DNA from: Cliona cf. orientalis
Taxonomy: Eukaryota > Porifera > Demospongiae > Clionaida > Clionaidae
Reading direction: 5' to 3'
NCBI GenBank assembly: GCA_963930775.1
Contig: OZ005689.1
Span: 7,479,569-7,543,568, forward strand
Length of the DNA stretch: 64,000 nucleotides
Each line of letters begins with the position of its first letter. Position 1 is the stretch's first letter. The notes under the pieces are model-generated. The model worked only from the letters and a program-made list of their open reading frames with translations. It did no database searches and had not been told where the DNA came from. Below, in pieces: positions 10,485 through 22,565 of the stretch. The position numbers and the translations under genes were made by a program.

Positions 10485-12263
10485 TACTTCTGGAAAGAAG
10501 TGCGTAGGTTGACCATGTCTAGTAAGGGTCGTAGGTTCAATGCCCCAGTGATTGATGGTCTTTCTAACCAAGATGAAATTGCTGATATGTTCCCTGAGAA
10601 GATGCAGGATCTCCTTAACTCTACTAGTAACGTTGGTTTACGATCGAAAGTTCTCTCTGACCTCAACGCTTCCCTTAATCAGGCTGACCTGACCTCGTGT
10701 TCTATCTCCATCACCACAGTGATTGAGGCACTCTCTCATCTTAAACTGGGCAAATCTGATGGAACAGCTCTTATTTCAAATCATTTCATCTGTGCTTCTT
10801 CTGTTCTGAGTGCCTTTTTAAGCAAGCTCTTTACAGCTATGTTGCGTCACGGGTATGTGCCTAAGAGTCTGCGTGACTGTATAAATCTGCAACCTATTCC
10901 AAAGCCTGGGAAAGACTCTTCTGTATCAGACAATTACAGATCAATTGCGTTAGCACCTACCTTAAGCAAAGTATTTGAATGGTGCATTTTAATACAGTTT
11001 CACGCTGCTTTTGTTACGTCTGGTCTACAGTTCGGATTTAAGCGGGGTGTATCAACGGATCTTTGCACTGGATTAATCAAGAATGTAACTGCCAGATACT
11101 GTCACAATGGTACGCCAGTGTATGGTTGTTTTCTAGATGCAAGTAAGGCATTTGACCGTGTTGATCACTCACTCCTTTTCAAGAAATTACTTCAGAGAAA
11201 CCTACCTCCCTCTGTAGTGAGAACCCTTCTCAGTTGGTACTCTGATCAGCGTGTCACTGTATCTTGGGACAAAACGATCTCTACGGATTTTTCAATCTCA
11301 AATGGTGTGCGACAGGGTGGAGTGCTGTCTCCAATTCTTTTTACAGTTTATATTGATGAGCTTCTTCAGCAGCTCAAGCAATTAGGAGTTGGATGTTTTT
11401 GGAAACATCATTTTATTGGGGCGGTCTGTTATGCAGATGACATCGCCCTTCTTGCACCTTCGCAATCCGCACTCAGGCTTATGCTAAAGACGTGTACACT
11501 CTTTGCGGAGTCACACTCACTTCTGTTTAATGCAAAGAAGACCCAGCTAATCAAGTTTTCATGCTGCAGGACTGATGATTCAGTTGAACTGACCTTCTGT
11601 GGTGACAAATTGCAGCTTAACAAGTCAGTGGTACATCTGGGACACATTTTAAGCTCGGACCTGTCCGATGATTTGGACATCATTGCTAAAAGGAAAGACC
11701 TATGTAAGAAAACTAATTGCATGCTGAGTATTTTTTCGAGTTGTGACTATCTCACTAAAACAAGATTGTTAGCTACAGAGCTTTTGTTTATCACTGTATG
11801 GCTGTGCTCTATGGAAAACTTCCTCTCAGCAACTTAGGTCTCTGGAAACCACTTTTAATAACATACTCAGGAAAATCTGGTTGCTTCCTCGCCGCTGCCA
11901 TACCTCTCTCCTGCATCTTGTGTCCGGTTTACAGAGCCTTTTCAATGTGGTCATTGAACGCTCTCAAAGAGTCGTGTCACAGGCTTTAAAGTCTTCTTCA
12001 TTGTTATTGGTTGATGTGTTTGGAGAAAGCCAGTCCCTTGCATATACAAGCTTTGGGTATAATACTATGTACGGCTACAGGCACTGGAAAAGATGCAAGG
12101 AAGCTGATTGTTTATGTGCAAACTTCATACGTGATGCTAGACTGTGCCCAAGTGAGAATCGCTACCTTGAGCAAGAGATACTGTATATGTGTTCTGTGTA
12201 ATAACTCTATTAATCTATATTCAATATGTTCTGCTGTTTGCACCTTAAGTGGTGTGTTTCACA

Positions 12264-12303
<40 letters not shown>
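10485..12303 (+). mobile_element. 5'-truncated non-LTR retrotransposon ending in (AAT)n
   Basis: The insertion starts in the linker upstream of the reverse transcriptase domain (FWKEVRRLTM), so the endonuclease part is missing, as expected from 5' truncation during target-primed reverse transcription. The 3' end is an AAT microsatellite of about 12 units (12267-12303), a tail type seen in several CR1/L2/Jockey-related families. The clade is not resolved. Confidence 0.8.
10488..12201 (+). pseudogene. Reverse transcriptase of the non-LTR element (frameshifted)
   Basis: The frame is open from 10500 to 11837 and shows the RT blocks in order: LKLGKSDG, IPKPGKDSSVSDNYRSIAL, FLDASKAFDRVDH, NGVRQGGVLSPILF, the catalytic CYADDIALL, then a lysine-containing thumb. 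Near 11780 the frame slips by one base. The homologous C-terminal region (YGCALW, then NNILRKIWLLPRRCH) continues in another frame to a stop at 12199-12201. The element therefore lacks both its 5' half and an intact C-terminus and should be inactive. Strong similarity to RT is read directly from the motifs. Confidence 0.85.
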
Positions 12304-12305
<2 letters not shown>

Positions 12306-13133
12306 GCAGTATAGGTGGGTGGGGCTGGGGCGTATATGCGAACCGTTGTTGCGCGCGCCTCCCTATGGCCATTCCAGCACGTCGCACGGAGCCATTGTGG
12401 CACGGAGCCATTGTGGCACGCTATACACCTACATTAATTATTAGCACTTTCTCTTTCGACCCTCTTATCACTTTCAAGGCCATCCATACACACCAACATG
12501 TATTATAATACTTATTATTAATAGCTATAGCACATTGTCGAGATGCATGGTCGAGTGCATGCACCCCAATTATTATTTAATCTGCCATAATTATAATAAT
12601 TATGTGACTGATTATCGATCCCCTTTCATCAATAATGTTGGGTGATGATAAATAAATATATACACAACAATGTATAAGCACACATGCACACACTGATGCA
12701 CTCACAAATGCAAAGCCATTGTTTACCCTGGAACATTGAATCTGCTAATGCATGTAATGGCCAATGACTAGGAGATGGATTCAAAGAACTTAGTTTCTGG
12801 GGCACAGCTATTAACCACAACTTGTATACGTACATGCTTTTTATGAATTGAGGAAATCAGGTTCATAACATACATGTGGCTGATATTATTTTGTGGGGCA
12901 TAATAGCATAGCCACAACTTGTATACATAGTTTCCATGACATTGAGGAAATCAGATTCATAGCATACCTGTGGTTGGCAATGCCGGCATCATAATAATAA
13001 TATTATTAATGATTGCATATATTAATTAGATACAGTTAGAGAGCTAATAGCCTAGGTCTCCCGTCAAGCGATAGCTATAACTCTGGTCTACCAATGAGTA
13101 TAGGCACTTAATATTGGCTAGACTATAATAATT
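12304..13133. repeat. Intergenic DNA upstream of GPCR copy 1, with a duplicated segment
   Basis: No gene is seen. A segment containing CCACAACTTGTATAC and TTGAGGAAATCAG occurs twice in tandem, at about 12814-12885 and 12910-12975. The region also has a duplicated GCACGGAGCCATTGTGG word at 12380-12420. The rest is AT-rich. Promoter elements for the downstream receptor must lie here, but none stands out. Confidence 0.4.
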
Positions 13134-16100
13134 ATGACAATGAGGAATGCTCAATTCACAAGATTTCAATTTTGGCTGTTCGTGATTCAACTAGTACTCA
13201 TTAACGCTGTCAGTGGTGATAATTTCGGTCCGTACAAGCAAGTTTATCCCAAAACAGATTTGCAACAAGATCCCAACAACTGTTCTTTATCAGAAAATGG
13301 CACCTGTCCTCTCTACATTGCTCTGATGATGGCATTTGACGGTGACTTTGTGTCCAGTGGAGTGATACCAGGAATACAGGTCGCTATTGATGAAATTAAT
13401 GATGATTCCTCGATGCTTCCAGGATACACCTTGCACTATACACTGATGGCTACCACAGTAAGAAACACAAAAACCTTGGGGCCACATGATTCATTGAAGT
13501 CATGGTTCTGATTAAGATTAAAGATATGTCATTAATTTTATATTTCTGAAATTGCTTTTCACATTTTTTCTAAGAGCAACAGATTGTGTCCTGTCGTTGC
13601 TTTAGTTGTCAATATTATTATACTGCTTAATCTTGTGTTAGAGCTCTGATACGCACATGAATATAATACTACCAGAGTCACTTGCATGCAGTGTGTATTT
13701 AATTAATTCTGATGCATGTGACTCTAATGTGTGTAATGTTAATTTTAGCATTAATATTACCTGCTTTCTTGTAATTCATTACAGTGTGAAACCTACGGAA
13801 CAATAGCATTGGATGCTCTATATACGGAGCTGCTTCAACCTCCCACTAAACTTGGCATCATAGGCTCTGGTTGTTCACTGGCTACTGAACCCACAGCTCA
13901 AATCTCACACTACTACAATATAACACATGTATAAGACACTAGTAAAAGAAAGGTTGTTTTGCCCATAGATTAAAGATGTACACATGCAAGCATGTTCAAC
14001 CTCAATCATCATTGAGGGGAGAGATACCCGGAAATATTGGCATGGATTCATGATCAGGGGGCACCTATACTGATTGAATGGGACTGTAGCCAGTAGTTAC
14101 CAAGCCTTTCAATTGATAATTTTAATACACGAAATAATATCTGTGATCCATTTTCTTTTCCTCTATTTATTTTACAGGTATCTTGTACTTCAACATCAGC
14201 AGAGCTTTCCAATAGAACTCGCTTTCGAAACTATTTCCAACTGGTACCAACCGACGCTGATCTTATGTATGGATTTTATGGCATCATTACAAGATTCAAA
14301 TGGAATCGTGTAGCAATCCTTCTCCAGGAGGAAAGGATCTTTGAAGTTGTATGTGTACCTAATAGACATCTAATTTCACTTAATAATTACTTTGTGACCT
14401 ATAGCTGTTATGAGAAAAAGGACCGTCTGGGGAAGATCGCATAGTATGAGATAAAATCATGACAATGTCCAACTTGTTTTCTACAAGATTAATGTATATC
14501 TAGTAGTGAGTATACTTGTATCAGTGTATTGATGCAAACACTGAGCGGATTATATATATACAAGTATACAGTACATTACTACAATACAGTAACTATAATA
14601 TTATTATACCAAAAAGTCCAAAACTGTCCCTATTACCTCATTTCGGGAGTATTCTCATAGAGGGGTTCAACTATAGTTAATCATGTAATACGTACCCTAG
14701 TATATAGTCAAAGCATGACATTTGTTTGTTTATATAAATATGAGTTCTTGCTTAGATAGCAAAGGATACACAATAGCCTTAAATCATGAAACAGGCGATT
14801 GAGAAGTGAAGGAAGAGCAAAAATAACCTCAGGACGAAGCCGGGATTTGCACCCAGGACTTTCTGTATTCTAGTCAGACACTCTTACCAACTGAGCTATA
14901 TATACTGAGCCCTGATGGCAGCAGAGTGTAGAATAGGTGGTATATGCATCCTAGGAACTAGTTCAAACCTGGCTTGTTCACTTCTCAATCTCAGTGATGG
15001 TATGACTTAGATCATGTGGCTAATCGGGTGTGCACCCATGCAGTGACATACATAGCTATTATTATTTATAGTAATCACTTACAGTGAGAATACAATAGTA
15101 TTGTGTCATTGTCGTAATTTCTTGAAGCACTGCATTAAATTAATGTTAGCTATTGCTACACAGACGATGGATAGGCTAGTAAAGATGCTGAAGAAAGAAA
15201 ATGAGCACATAATGATAAAAGTGGATAGATTTCATACATCTGAGGGCATCGGTGGACTAGGAGATCAGCCATTTGTACGTTAAATTATTGTAATTGGTAC
15301 ACACATGCACCACACATGCATGCACAATACCTGGACACACATTGTCAAAATGTGCACTCACAAATTGAATGTTATAATATTAATATTATCATACACATTT
15401 CTGTTGCTTTGATGCCAACAAATTAAAACAAAGATCAATGGTCATGCAACATGCAATACATAATCAGTACACAAGCATGCACACACACACATAGCTACAC
15501 ACACACGCACACACAATAGGACCCAGAATACAGAATCTTCATCTTTGCCATGTATGTTGATCACGCAAGAAGACTCCTATGTGAGGTAATATCTGAAAGA
15601 AAATCTGGATTTTCTACCAGTCAGAAATCCAAATTAAAGTTTACCCAAGATAAATGTAGGAAATATGAGAAAATGTCAAGTTTTAATGAGCAGAATTGAA
15701 CATATAGGAAATTTTATATTTGGTGCATAAACCATCACATAGCAAAATAATATTATTATTATTAGTCAAGCAGCTATAATAATATTATTATAGATTAGCT
15801 ATTAGTTGTTTTGTGTTAACAAGCTAGAGCTATCTATATAGCTAGTGCTGTCTTGCTTAGGCTCGAGCTCCAAACAGCATGCATATAATGTCATGATTAT
15901 GACCATAATAATAATATAATTATCTGCTGCTCTATGATAAAAAGCTTCTCTTTAGCAACAGCATTATTGATCTTCAATTATCAATAACAATAGTATACAC
16001 CTAACACCCTGAGCTTCACTGTGACAATGATAATACTTATGTTCAAAAGTAATGTAGAACACATATTAATTACTACATAATATAATGAAATTATTATTTG

Positions 16101-19100
16101 CTATAATAATAGGCTTCTAATCGTGGTGTGCACTACCCTCGCAATGAGTTCCTACTGTATGGATGGTATGATCATCAGTGGTGGATTGGAAGTGAAGAAG
16201 AAGAGGCCATGCTTCAAGTGCTCTATGGCAACAGCTGCAGCATAGCAGACCGAGAGAGAGTGATTGGCCAAGCACTGGCACCTATTGACAATGAATATAT
16301 ATCATCAAACTGCTCGAAAGAAGTTGACAGCGAAATCGTAAGATTGATCGATATTATAGTTAGACCTAGCTGTAGCTACAGTTTGGTGGCCAAGAAGGGG
16401 CCTTCTCAATTTACAGTGTCTTGAGCTGATGATTCAAAATGTGCACAGTGACTGTCATGTATTTATATTAAGCATCAATCCATAATTATGTATCAGGAAG
16501 AATACTTGGTGATGAACAACATCAAGCCAGTTAGTTTATATAGAATGTAGAACAGCTACCTAGAGAGTAGCTACAGCCACCCTTTACATTATAGGAGAAA
16601 TCATTTCCTAATCCCATGTTTTCAGAATGGATATGAATTTCAAGCAAGCTATGAAGAAAAGTTTGAAAAGTCCACTTCTCCTCCACTAAACTTACGAAGC
16701 CAAACGTTATTTGCTCAGCAATGCTATGATGCCACCTGGGTTTTAGCCAGAGCACTGGATCATACAATTAGAGGTATGAGAGAGAGAGAGTGAGAGAGAG
16801 GGCCGGGGGAGGGGAGAGGGAAGGATGGAGGGAGATTCAGACTCGTAAGGAGAAAGAGAAAGAGATCGAGCATTCATTAATTCCACTCTCTGATTCTACA
16901 GATATTAACAATGATGTTAATCTTCAAGATTCACTAAAAGCTTATGAACCTGAGTTGAATGTTCCAAGAAATGAATTCAACCTCCAACACTTTAGCTACA
17001 AAAACTTTGGGATCCTAAACTTAACCATTGGCCACATCAATGCAACAAACTACACTGGACTTACTGTGAGCTCTATCAGCAAAATAATACGTGCATGGTG
17101 TAATCTGATTATTAATGTGCAGGGTAACATTTATTTTAACCTTTCCAATGGCCTGCGTACAGTAGATAAGTCCATTATCTACCAATATCAGCCGACAGAT
17201 ACCCCTGAGAGTCCACCGTGTTCATCCCATGGCCAGATCCCACAATCACGTATTACTAAGTTAAACAACACCTAGCATACAGAAAGATACATATTTGTAA
17301 CAACTTGACTAGGTACCTTTTTGATACTTTGTTTTAAAGGTGACTCATACCTCTTAGCTTCTGTAGGTTCTTTTGAGTCCTGGCCTACCTCCATTGAAAT
17401 CCTATAGCATATACTGCAATGTCATAATAACTGAAACAGTTCTGTATGAATCTGTGCTGCATTGTGATAGGTCCTACAATTGGAAGAACAATAATAGGAA
17501 GCGTCAATCACCAAAGTTTATCACTCAAATTGCTTGTCAATGAAGATTCTTTGTGGAGTGGTAAATAATAGCTATAATAAAATTAAACAATATTATTATC
17601 TAAGAATCTTAATCTTTATTTACATAATATTGTAATGCATGCATGCATATTGTATGTGCTATTAATAATATTTATTTTAGCCGGTGTTCCTTATGATGGT
17701 GAACCAGAGATACATGTTTTAACGGTGCATCCTGGCTTGACGGCACTTGTGCTCACACTGACCACTGCTGGGGCCACTTTTGCCGCAGCTTGTATGATTT
17801 TCAACTTCGTGTATCGGAACAGAAGGTCAGTTGATGCTCTAGCTAAATTATTGATGATAACTTAGTTTCATTACAGGTTGATTAGGTTGAGCAGTTCCAA
17901 ATTAAACTACATAATAGGGGCTGGGGCCATTGTACTCTATATTGATGTGTGCTTCTTTGTGATTCCGTCCACCGATCAGATCTCTTCATCAGTCTACTGC
18001 AATGTATGTCTTAGCAACACACTATAATATTATAGTCTCAGTGCAATGGCAAGCTAGCCCCTCCTCTCTTCTGGTATGTATGTGTGAAGGAGGAAGGAGC
18101 TAGCACAATAATTAAATTTTTGCTTGAGAAAGTCACGCGTATAAAAAATTAATAAAGAGGAGGGAGAGGAACAAGGCTATACACACACCTTGACAATGTC
18201 CATTATAGCTAATTCTACATTGCAATCATGCTATGAAAATCATAATAATTATATTCTTTTTCTTGAATCAAGCTAATCATTCATTCTTCCATCATAGATT
18301 ACACCATGGCTCACTGCCATTGGATACTCTCTCTGTTATGGGACAATCATTGTAAAAATGTTCCGAGTCTTTTATATCATCCGTAACCTGTTTACAACCA
18401 AACGTGTAGGTTTATTTTAGGTTTTTTCTTCCGGAGTGTTTTTTTTAATATGCAATAAATACCTAAATTAGAAGTAGCTAGAGGAATGAGAGAATATTTA
18501 TAGGGTTGCAAGAATTTGGGTACAATGAACTAATGATTACTCATAATAAGATCGAATTATGAATAAGATTTTTGATCTAAGATGACATCAACATTTTCAT
18601 ATTTAATTTAATTCTAGTTTAGCAGCTTGGGCAAGTTAATGAGCCTTGTGCTCTTTAATAATTATTTTGCCTTGCATTTATCATACAATATCACACAGAA
18701 TTTAAAGGATTTGAAACTAGCACTTGGCGTAGCAGTGTTAGTGTTGATTGACGTGCTTATCCTACTGATATACACTATTATGGAAGGCCTGAGGGGAAGT
18801 TTGAAAGCCACACTCATGCAAAGTGAAGAAAATCCCTTATCTGAAATTGGCGTGAGTTTAAACAGATTCTGATATATACAATTTAATGCATAGCTATAGT
18901 GTATCTAGATAAGTGATATAGCTATTAATATTGCAGTATTAAGACTAAGTTACAGTATATTACAATAATTCTTATGTAAATTATACACATGACATGTACA
19001 ATCAGCTGTAGGTAGCGTTTTTGTAGCTAACTCTTGTAATGAAACAGCTAACTTAAAGATTATATTTGTATTATTCTATATAGGTTCGAGGCATAATCCA

Positions 19101-20002
19101 CCTGCATAAATTCTATGCTTGTGACTCCATGAATCGTGACATAACTCTAGGAATTCTTCTAGGGTATAAGACAATCCTGCAGATTGTAGCATTCGTCTTG
19201 ACGTTCTCCATCCAGAAGGTGAAGCTGAAGGGTCTGAATGACGCCAAATATATTGCTGTGGCAGTCTATATCACCAATTTTGTAACAGCTATATATAGCT
19301 TTTGTCACCTTTTATTTGCTAAAAAGATTTCGGAATCTCTATGCTGCACTGTTCTCTCTCAGTACCCTGTTTGGAACAACAGCTATTCTGGCTCTAATCT
19401 TTATACCAAAGGTATTTTTGATAATATCATTAGTTATGCAGCCTATTAAAAAAATTCACAAGCTTTCAATGTATTTTATCAAAGAAACAATCCTTTACCA
19501 GTCGATTCCATAAAATCTTGAGTGAATTAACTGTATACGATATAAGTTGGTCCAAAAATTATTTGCTAAAATTAACGAGTCCATATGCTGCCAATTCTCA
19601 CTCAAATCTATGATTTAGACCTCTGAATATTAATGCCCTGAGCATGTAGCTATGTATCTGGATTTCATTTTAATTATATAGATGATAGGATTGTATCGAG
19701 ATCCACATGGCAAGACACTCTTCAAGGGACACACTATTAGATCTTCTTCAAAATTATGGAATCCTCACATGGTACAAATTGAAAATCTTCGCAGAAGAGT
19801 ACGAGAATTGGAATCACTTATAAATCAGTCGCAAAGTTCAACAGTCACTGAGTCATCGCGTAAAAAAGAAACTCAAATGGAGTCGTGCTCAGACAAGGGC
19901 ACGAGTGATGAACGTCGTGGAGAAGAACCCATCGCCGTTAATGGTGTGGAGTCTATAGAAAGGCCCCACCCAGAGATGAAGGTTGCTTGGAACAATGAAT
20001 AA
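13134..20002 (+). CDS. GABA-B-receptor-like class C GPCR, copy 1 (frameshifted)
   Basis: Sixteen exons: 13134-13457, 13785-13928, 14178-14348, 15164-15274, 15520-15585, 16113-16337, 16626-16773, 16902-17065, 17123-17249, 17471-17560, 17681-17825, 17877-18003, 18298-18405, 18699-18851, 19084-19411, 19682-20002. Domains: signal peptide, Venus-flytrap ligand domain (exons 1-10), no cysteine-rich domain, seven TM helices (exons 11-15), cytoplasmic coiled coil (QIENLRRRVRELESLIN). The absence of a Cys-rich linker and the LIFIPK after TM7 fit GABA-B rather than mGluR receptors. Exon 15 is 328 nt, against 324 in both paralogues. Four extra bases (TATA-like, about 19291-19298) shift the frame after TM5, losing TM6-TM7 and the coiled coil unless corrected. 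Such receptors bind amino-acid-type ligands and signal through G proteins. The ligand is unknown. Confidence 0.8.
14832..14904 (-). tRNA. tRNA-like sequence (pseudo-tRNA or SINE head) in intron 3 of GPCR copy 1
   Basis: On the minus strand the sequence shows an A-box-like TAGCTCAGTTGGTAAGAG, a 7-base anticodon loop, and a B-box-like GGTGCAAATCC with a pairing T stem (CTGGG/CCCGG). The acceptor stem does not pair: the 3' side reads CTTCGTCC and the 5' side GTATATA. So it is not a credible functional tRNA. The flanks carry inverted GATTGAGAAGTGA / TCACTTCTCAATC words. The sequence is missing from the same intron in copies 2 and 3. Confidence 0.4.
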
Positions 20003-20409
20003 TTAGCTGCAGCTGTCAGAGAAGCAATAATAACACATGACGTGAATTCTAACATTAATCCTGACTTATTGTGCTGGCATAATAATTTTAGAATAATAGG
20101 AACATATTTTGGTGGCATTAGCATTGAGCATAATATTATTATTATATATATATATAGCTATGCACTGTCAGAGAATTGGTAGAGTGTATCACAAGATTGT
20201 TTATAAACAGGTATATGATACATAATTATGCTGATATTGTTTTGATCTGTTGCTAATAATATGAGGTGTCATAATAATAATTTATCATTATTATGGTATT
20301 GCAAAATTTAATTGTCTCAGTACTACATGTATACCTAACATCTTAGTAACTGAGTGTTAATAGCTGTTAGCTACTGTTGGTTTGCATAATAATATTATAA
20401 GTATTTTTT

Positions 20410-20545
20410 ATAGACTGTATCAATAAAACACAGTTCAAGGGACATACCATTATTATAGGTGTTTTTTTTTTTAGATTCAACTGGTTTCCTTTCTCGGGGC
20501 AGTCTATCGAGAAAAAACTAGCTATACGCATTAGAGTCAGAGAGC
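20410..20545 (+). pseudogene. Relic of a GPCR last exon downstream of copy 1
   Basis: The sequence TAGACTGTATCAATAAAACA followed by TTCAAGGGACATACCATTATTA parallels the start of exon 16, which has GGACTGTATCGAGATCC and then TTCAAGGGACACACTATTAG. It continues with a stretch also found after copy 3 (38407-38560). The frame is broken. It looks like an old duplicate of the C-terminal exon kept downstream of the gene. The match is short and the call is tentative. Confidence 0.4.
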
Positions 20546-20837
20546 AGGAATCTATCTGAGTCAATAGTATAAATATTAATAGAGTAATTCCATAGCTATC
20601 AGTTCACTGAAATTTTGCACAGATTTGGACGAAATTCAATTAATAGCTATTTGTGGGTAACCCAAGTGGACATAATTATATATTTATACTATAATTATAC
20701 AACGAAAAATATTTTTCAGAGCGACAATTTTCTTATACCGGGGTAATAGCTATAGTCCGTGTCCTAACCTGGAGGGCATAAAGCTCCTAGGCTACAAGTT
20801 CAGAAGACTCATGATTGGTCAGAATTGTTATGGCCCA

Positions 20838-21200
20838 AGCTACAATGAGGGATTGATTGGTGAAACGAAAAAAAAATTATAACCCCATCCTCCCGTCGAC
20901 CTTCCGAGCTCTAGGCTGGAACGCTGGTCAGGGTAGGCTGCAGACATTACTGCAGTCAGTTAGGCTTCTGTGTCACAACCACAGGGGACCGAAGTCAGCC
21001 TATGGTGGATATACAGGGTTTATATATCCGCTAGGATGGGGGGTATTCGAGGGAGGAACCTGGGTGACCCCTAAGTTTTCAGCTGCAGGTGCCAGAGGGG
21101 GTACCCCTGACACCGTCTAGCCCCGATAGTTCCTACCGAAAAATGCTATTTATTGAGCTGGAACAGGGGGTAGCAGAACGCGTATGGGTTTCACGTTGGA
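20838..21200. repeat. GC-richer intergenic block shared with 29428-29830
   Basis: Beginning near GATTGATTGGTGAAA and running through CTGGAACGCTGGTCAGG, GGACCGAAGTCAGCCTATGG and GGGGGTACCCCT, this block is conserved between the two intergenic regions in front of copies 2 and 3, with a few indels. An open frame of 87 residues in this copy is not preserved in the other, so it is probably not coding. It could be a fossil repeat or a regulatory region; nothing decides between them. Confidence 0.5.
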
Positions 21201-22565
21201 ATGTACGGACCGTGACGTAAGTAATTAATCGCTATGAATATCATTAACTCCACACCGCGGCGCGCGCAGAAGTGTATCTCGTTAACGGAAAGAGCTATGG
21301 AGCTAGAACAAAAACCAGATTCTTGCTTATATCCAGATGAACACGCTACTTTATATCTAGACCATACCATAGCACACATAAAAATTGATAATAGTCATGT
21401 TTCCTCACTGCTCAAAGACATCATAATGATATCAGCAAATAATAATATACTTAGGCCAAAAAAGTATACAGCAAATAATAATAATACTTAGGCCAAAAAA
21501 GTATACAGTGATTCCCATCTGTGGTTAGTAAATTTTTCATCATTAAATTATGGGGCTACCTTCCTGTGGTGGAGTGAGATCCTCCCATATATATGACAGC
21601 GCTGCCCTCAGTGTTGGCAGTGATGGCCAGCTGTGTCCCAGGAATGAACACAGATTGAGTCAACACTCCAAGTCGCTTGTATGTAATTTTACCTTCATTG
21701 CAAGTATGGCTTCCTAGAATGGCTCATTAAGTTTTCTACCTTTTTGCTGTTTTGTACCTATGACCATTCAAACCCTCATAACTTCGGTTTAATATTAAAA
21801 TTTGGGAAATTACTATTATAATAATAATAATTATTATATATATTATGCATGGTTTCAGTTTTTAGTTATCAGCTTTATAGCTGTATACATGCACACAAAC
21901 ATCTTACTCTTTTTGTGCAAGAGAGCAAAAACATTATGTGATGTGCTTTCTGTAACAATAACAAAGAATCGTGATCAATACTGTAACAATTTATACTCCA
22001 TAGAGTGCATGGCCTTACAATTAAACCAACTCTACTCCATGCCAAGAATATGCACACATAATGTATCAGGCTACCTACCCATCTCATGGCTAATAAATAC
22101 TATTCATAATAATATTATGGTGATGACAACAAAGAATTAAGGCAGACACACACTCACACACCATGCAATGTCATTATTGTATATGCTGGAACATTGAATC
22201 TGATCAATAATGCATGTAAAAATTGTGTGGGAGATATGGATTCAAGGAAATGGGATATACAATGTTTACAAATTATTTGTACATAATCCTTATTATGACA
22301 ATATCATGCAGTGACAGTACTAGTGATTTTGTGGAAATCAGCACATACATATACGTGTGGCAGGCATTACAATTGCACACTGTGGCATTATATAGACAGC
22401 ATTTAAACTATAGATTGTTCAGTGTTTGTGTGAGCCAACTTAAGCTACATGTGTGCACAATACACTAACTGTTAGCCTACTGTCCTGCAGGCAAAAGATA
22501 GCTAACCGTTCTACCAATAAGTATAGTAATAGCTACTGAGATTATTGGCTAGAAATATCACAACA

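Larger units (their letters stand above)
20003..22565. other. Intergenic region between GPCR copies 1 and 2
   Basis: No complete gene. It contains an apparent relic of the last GPCR exon (20410-20545), a GC-richer block at 20838-21200 that is also present upstream of copy 3, and a tandem 40-bp duplication (AGCAAATAATAATA...TTAGGCCAAAAAAGTATAC) at 21433-21508. The stretch 21720-22565 is AT-rich and matches 30030-30775 almost throughout, so it was duplicated together with the downstream gene. Confidence 0.5.

Noticed and set aside
10329..10571. Minus-strand frame reading as Pro/Thr/Ser repeats
   Set aside because: A direct product of the 12-bp minisatellite; no signal peptide or flanking coding sequence.
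14832..14904. Functional tRNA gene
   Set aside because: The acceptor stem does not pair and the B box is off-consensus, so it is kept only as tRNA-like.
16770..16860. GA-rich tracts in intron 7 of all three GPCR copies as an independent element
   Set aside because: They are inherited with the gene duplications and look like ordinary microsatellites.
20857..21120. An 87-codon open frame as a small gene
   Set aside because: The homologous block at 29460-29740 has indels that break the frame.
22545..22565. An earlier start codon for GPCR copies 2 and 3
   Set aside because: The upstream extension begins with TTG, and the ATG at 22566 (30776 in copy 3) sits directly before the signal peptide.
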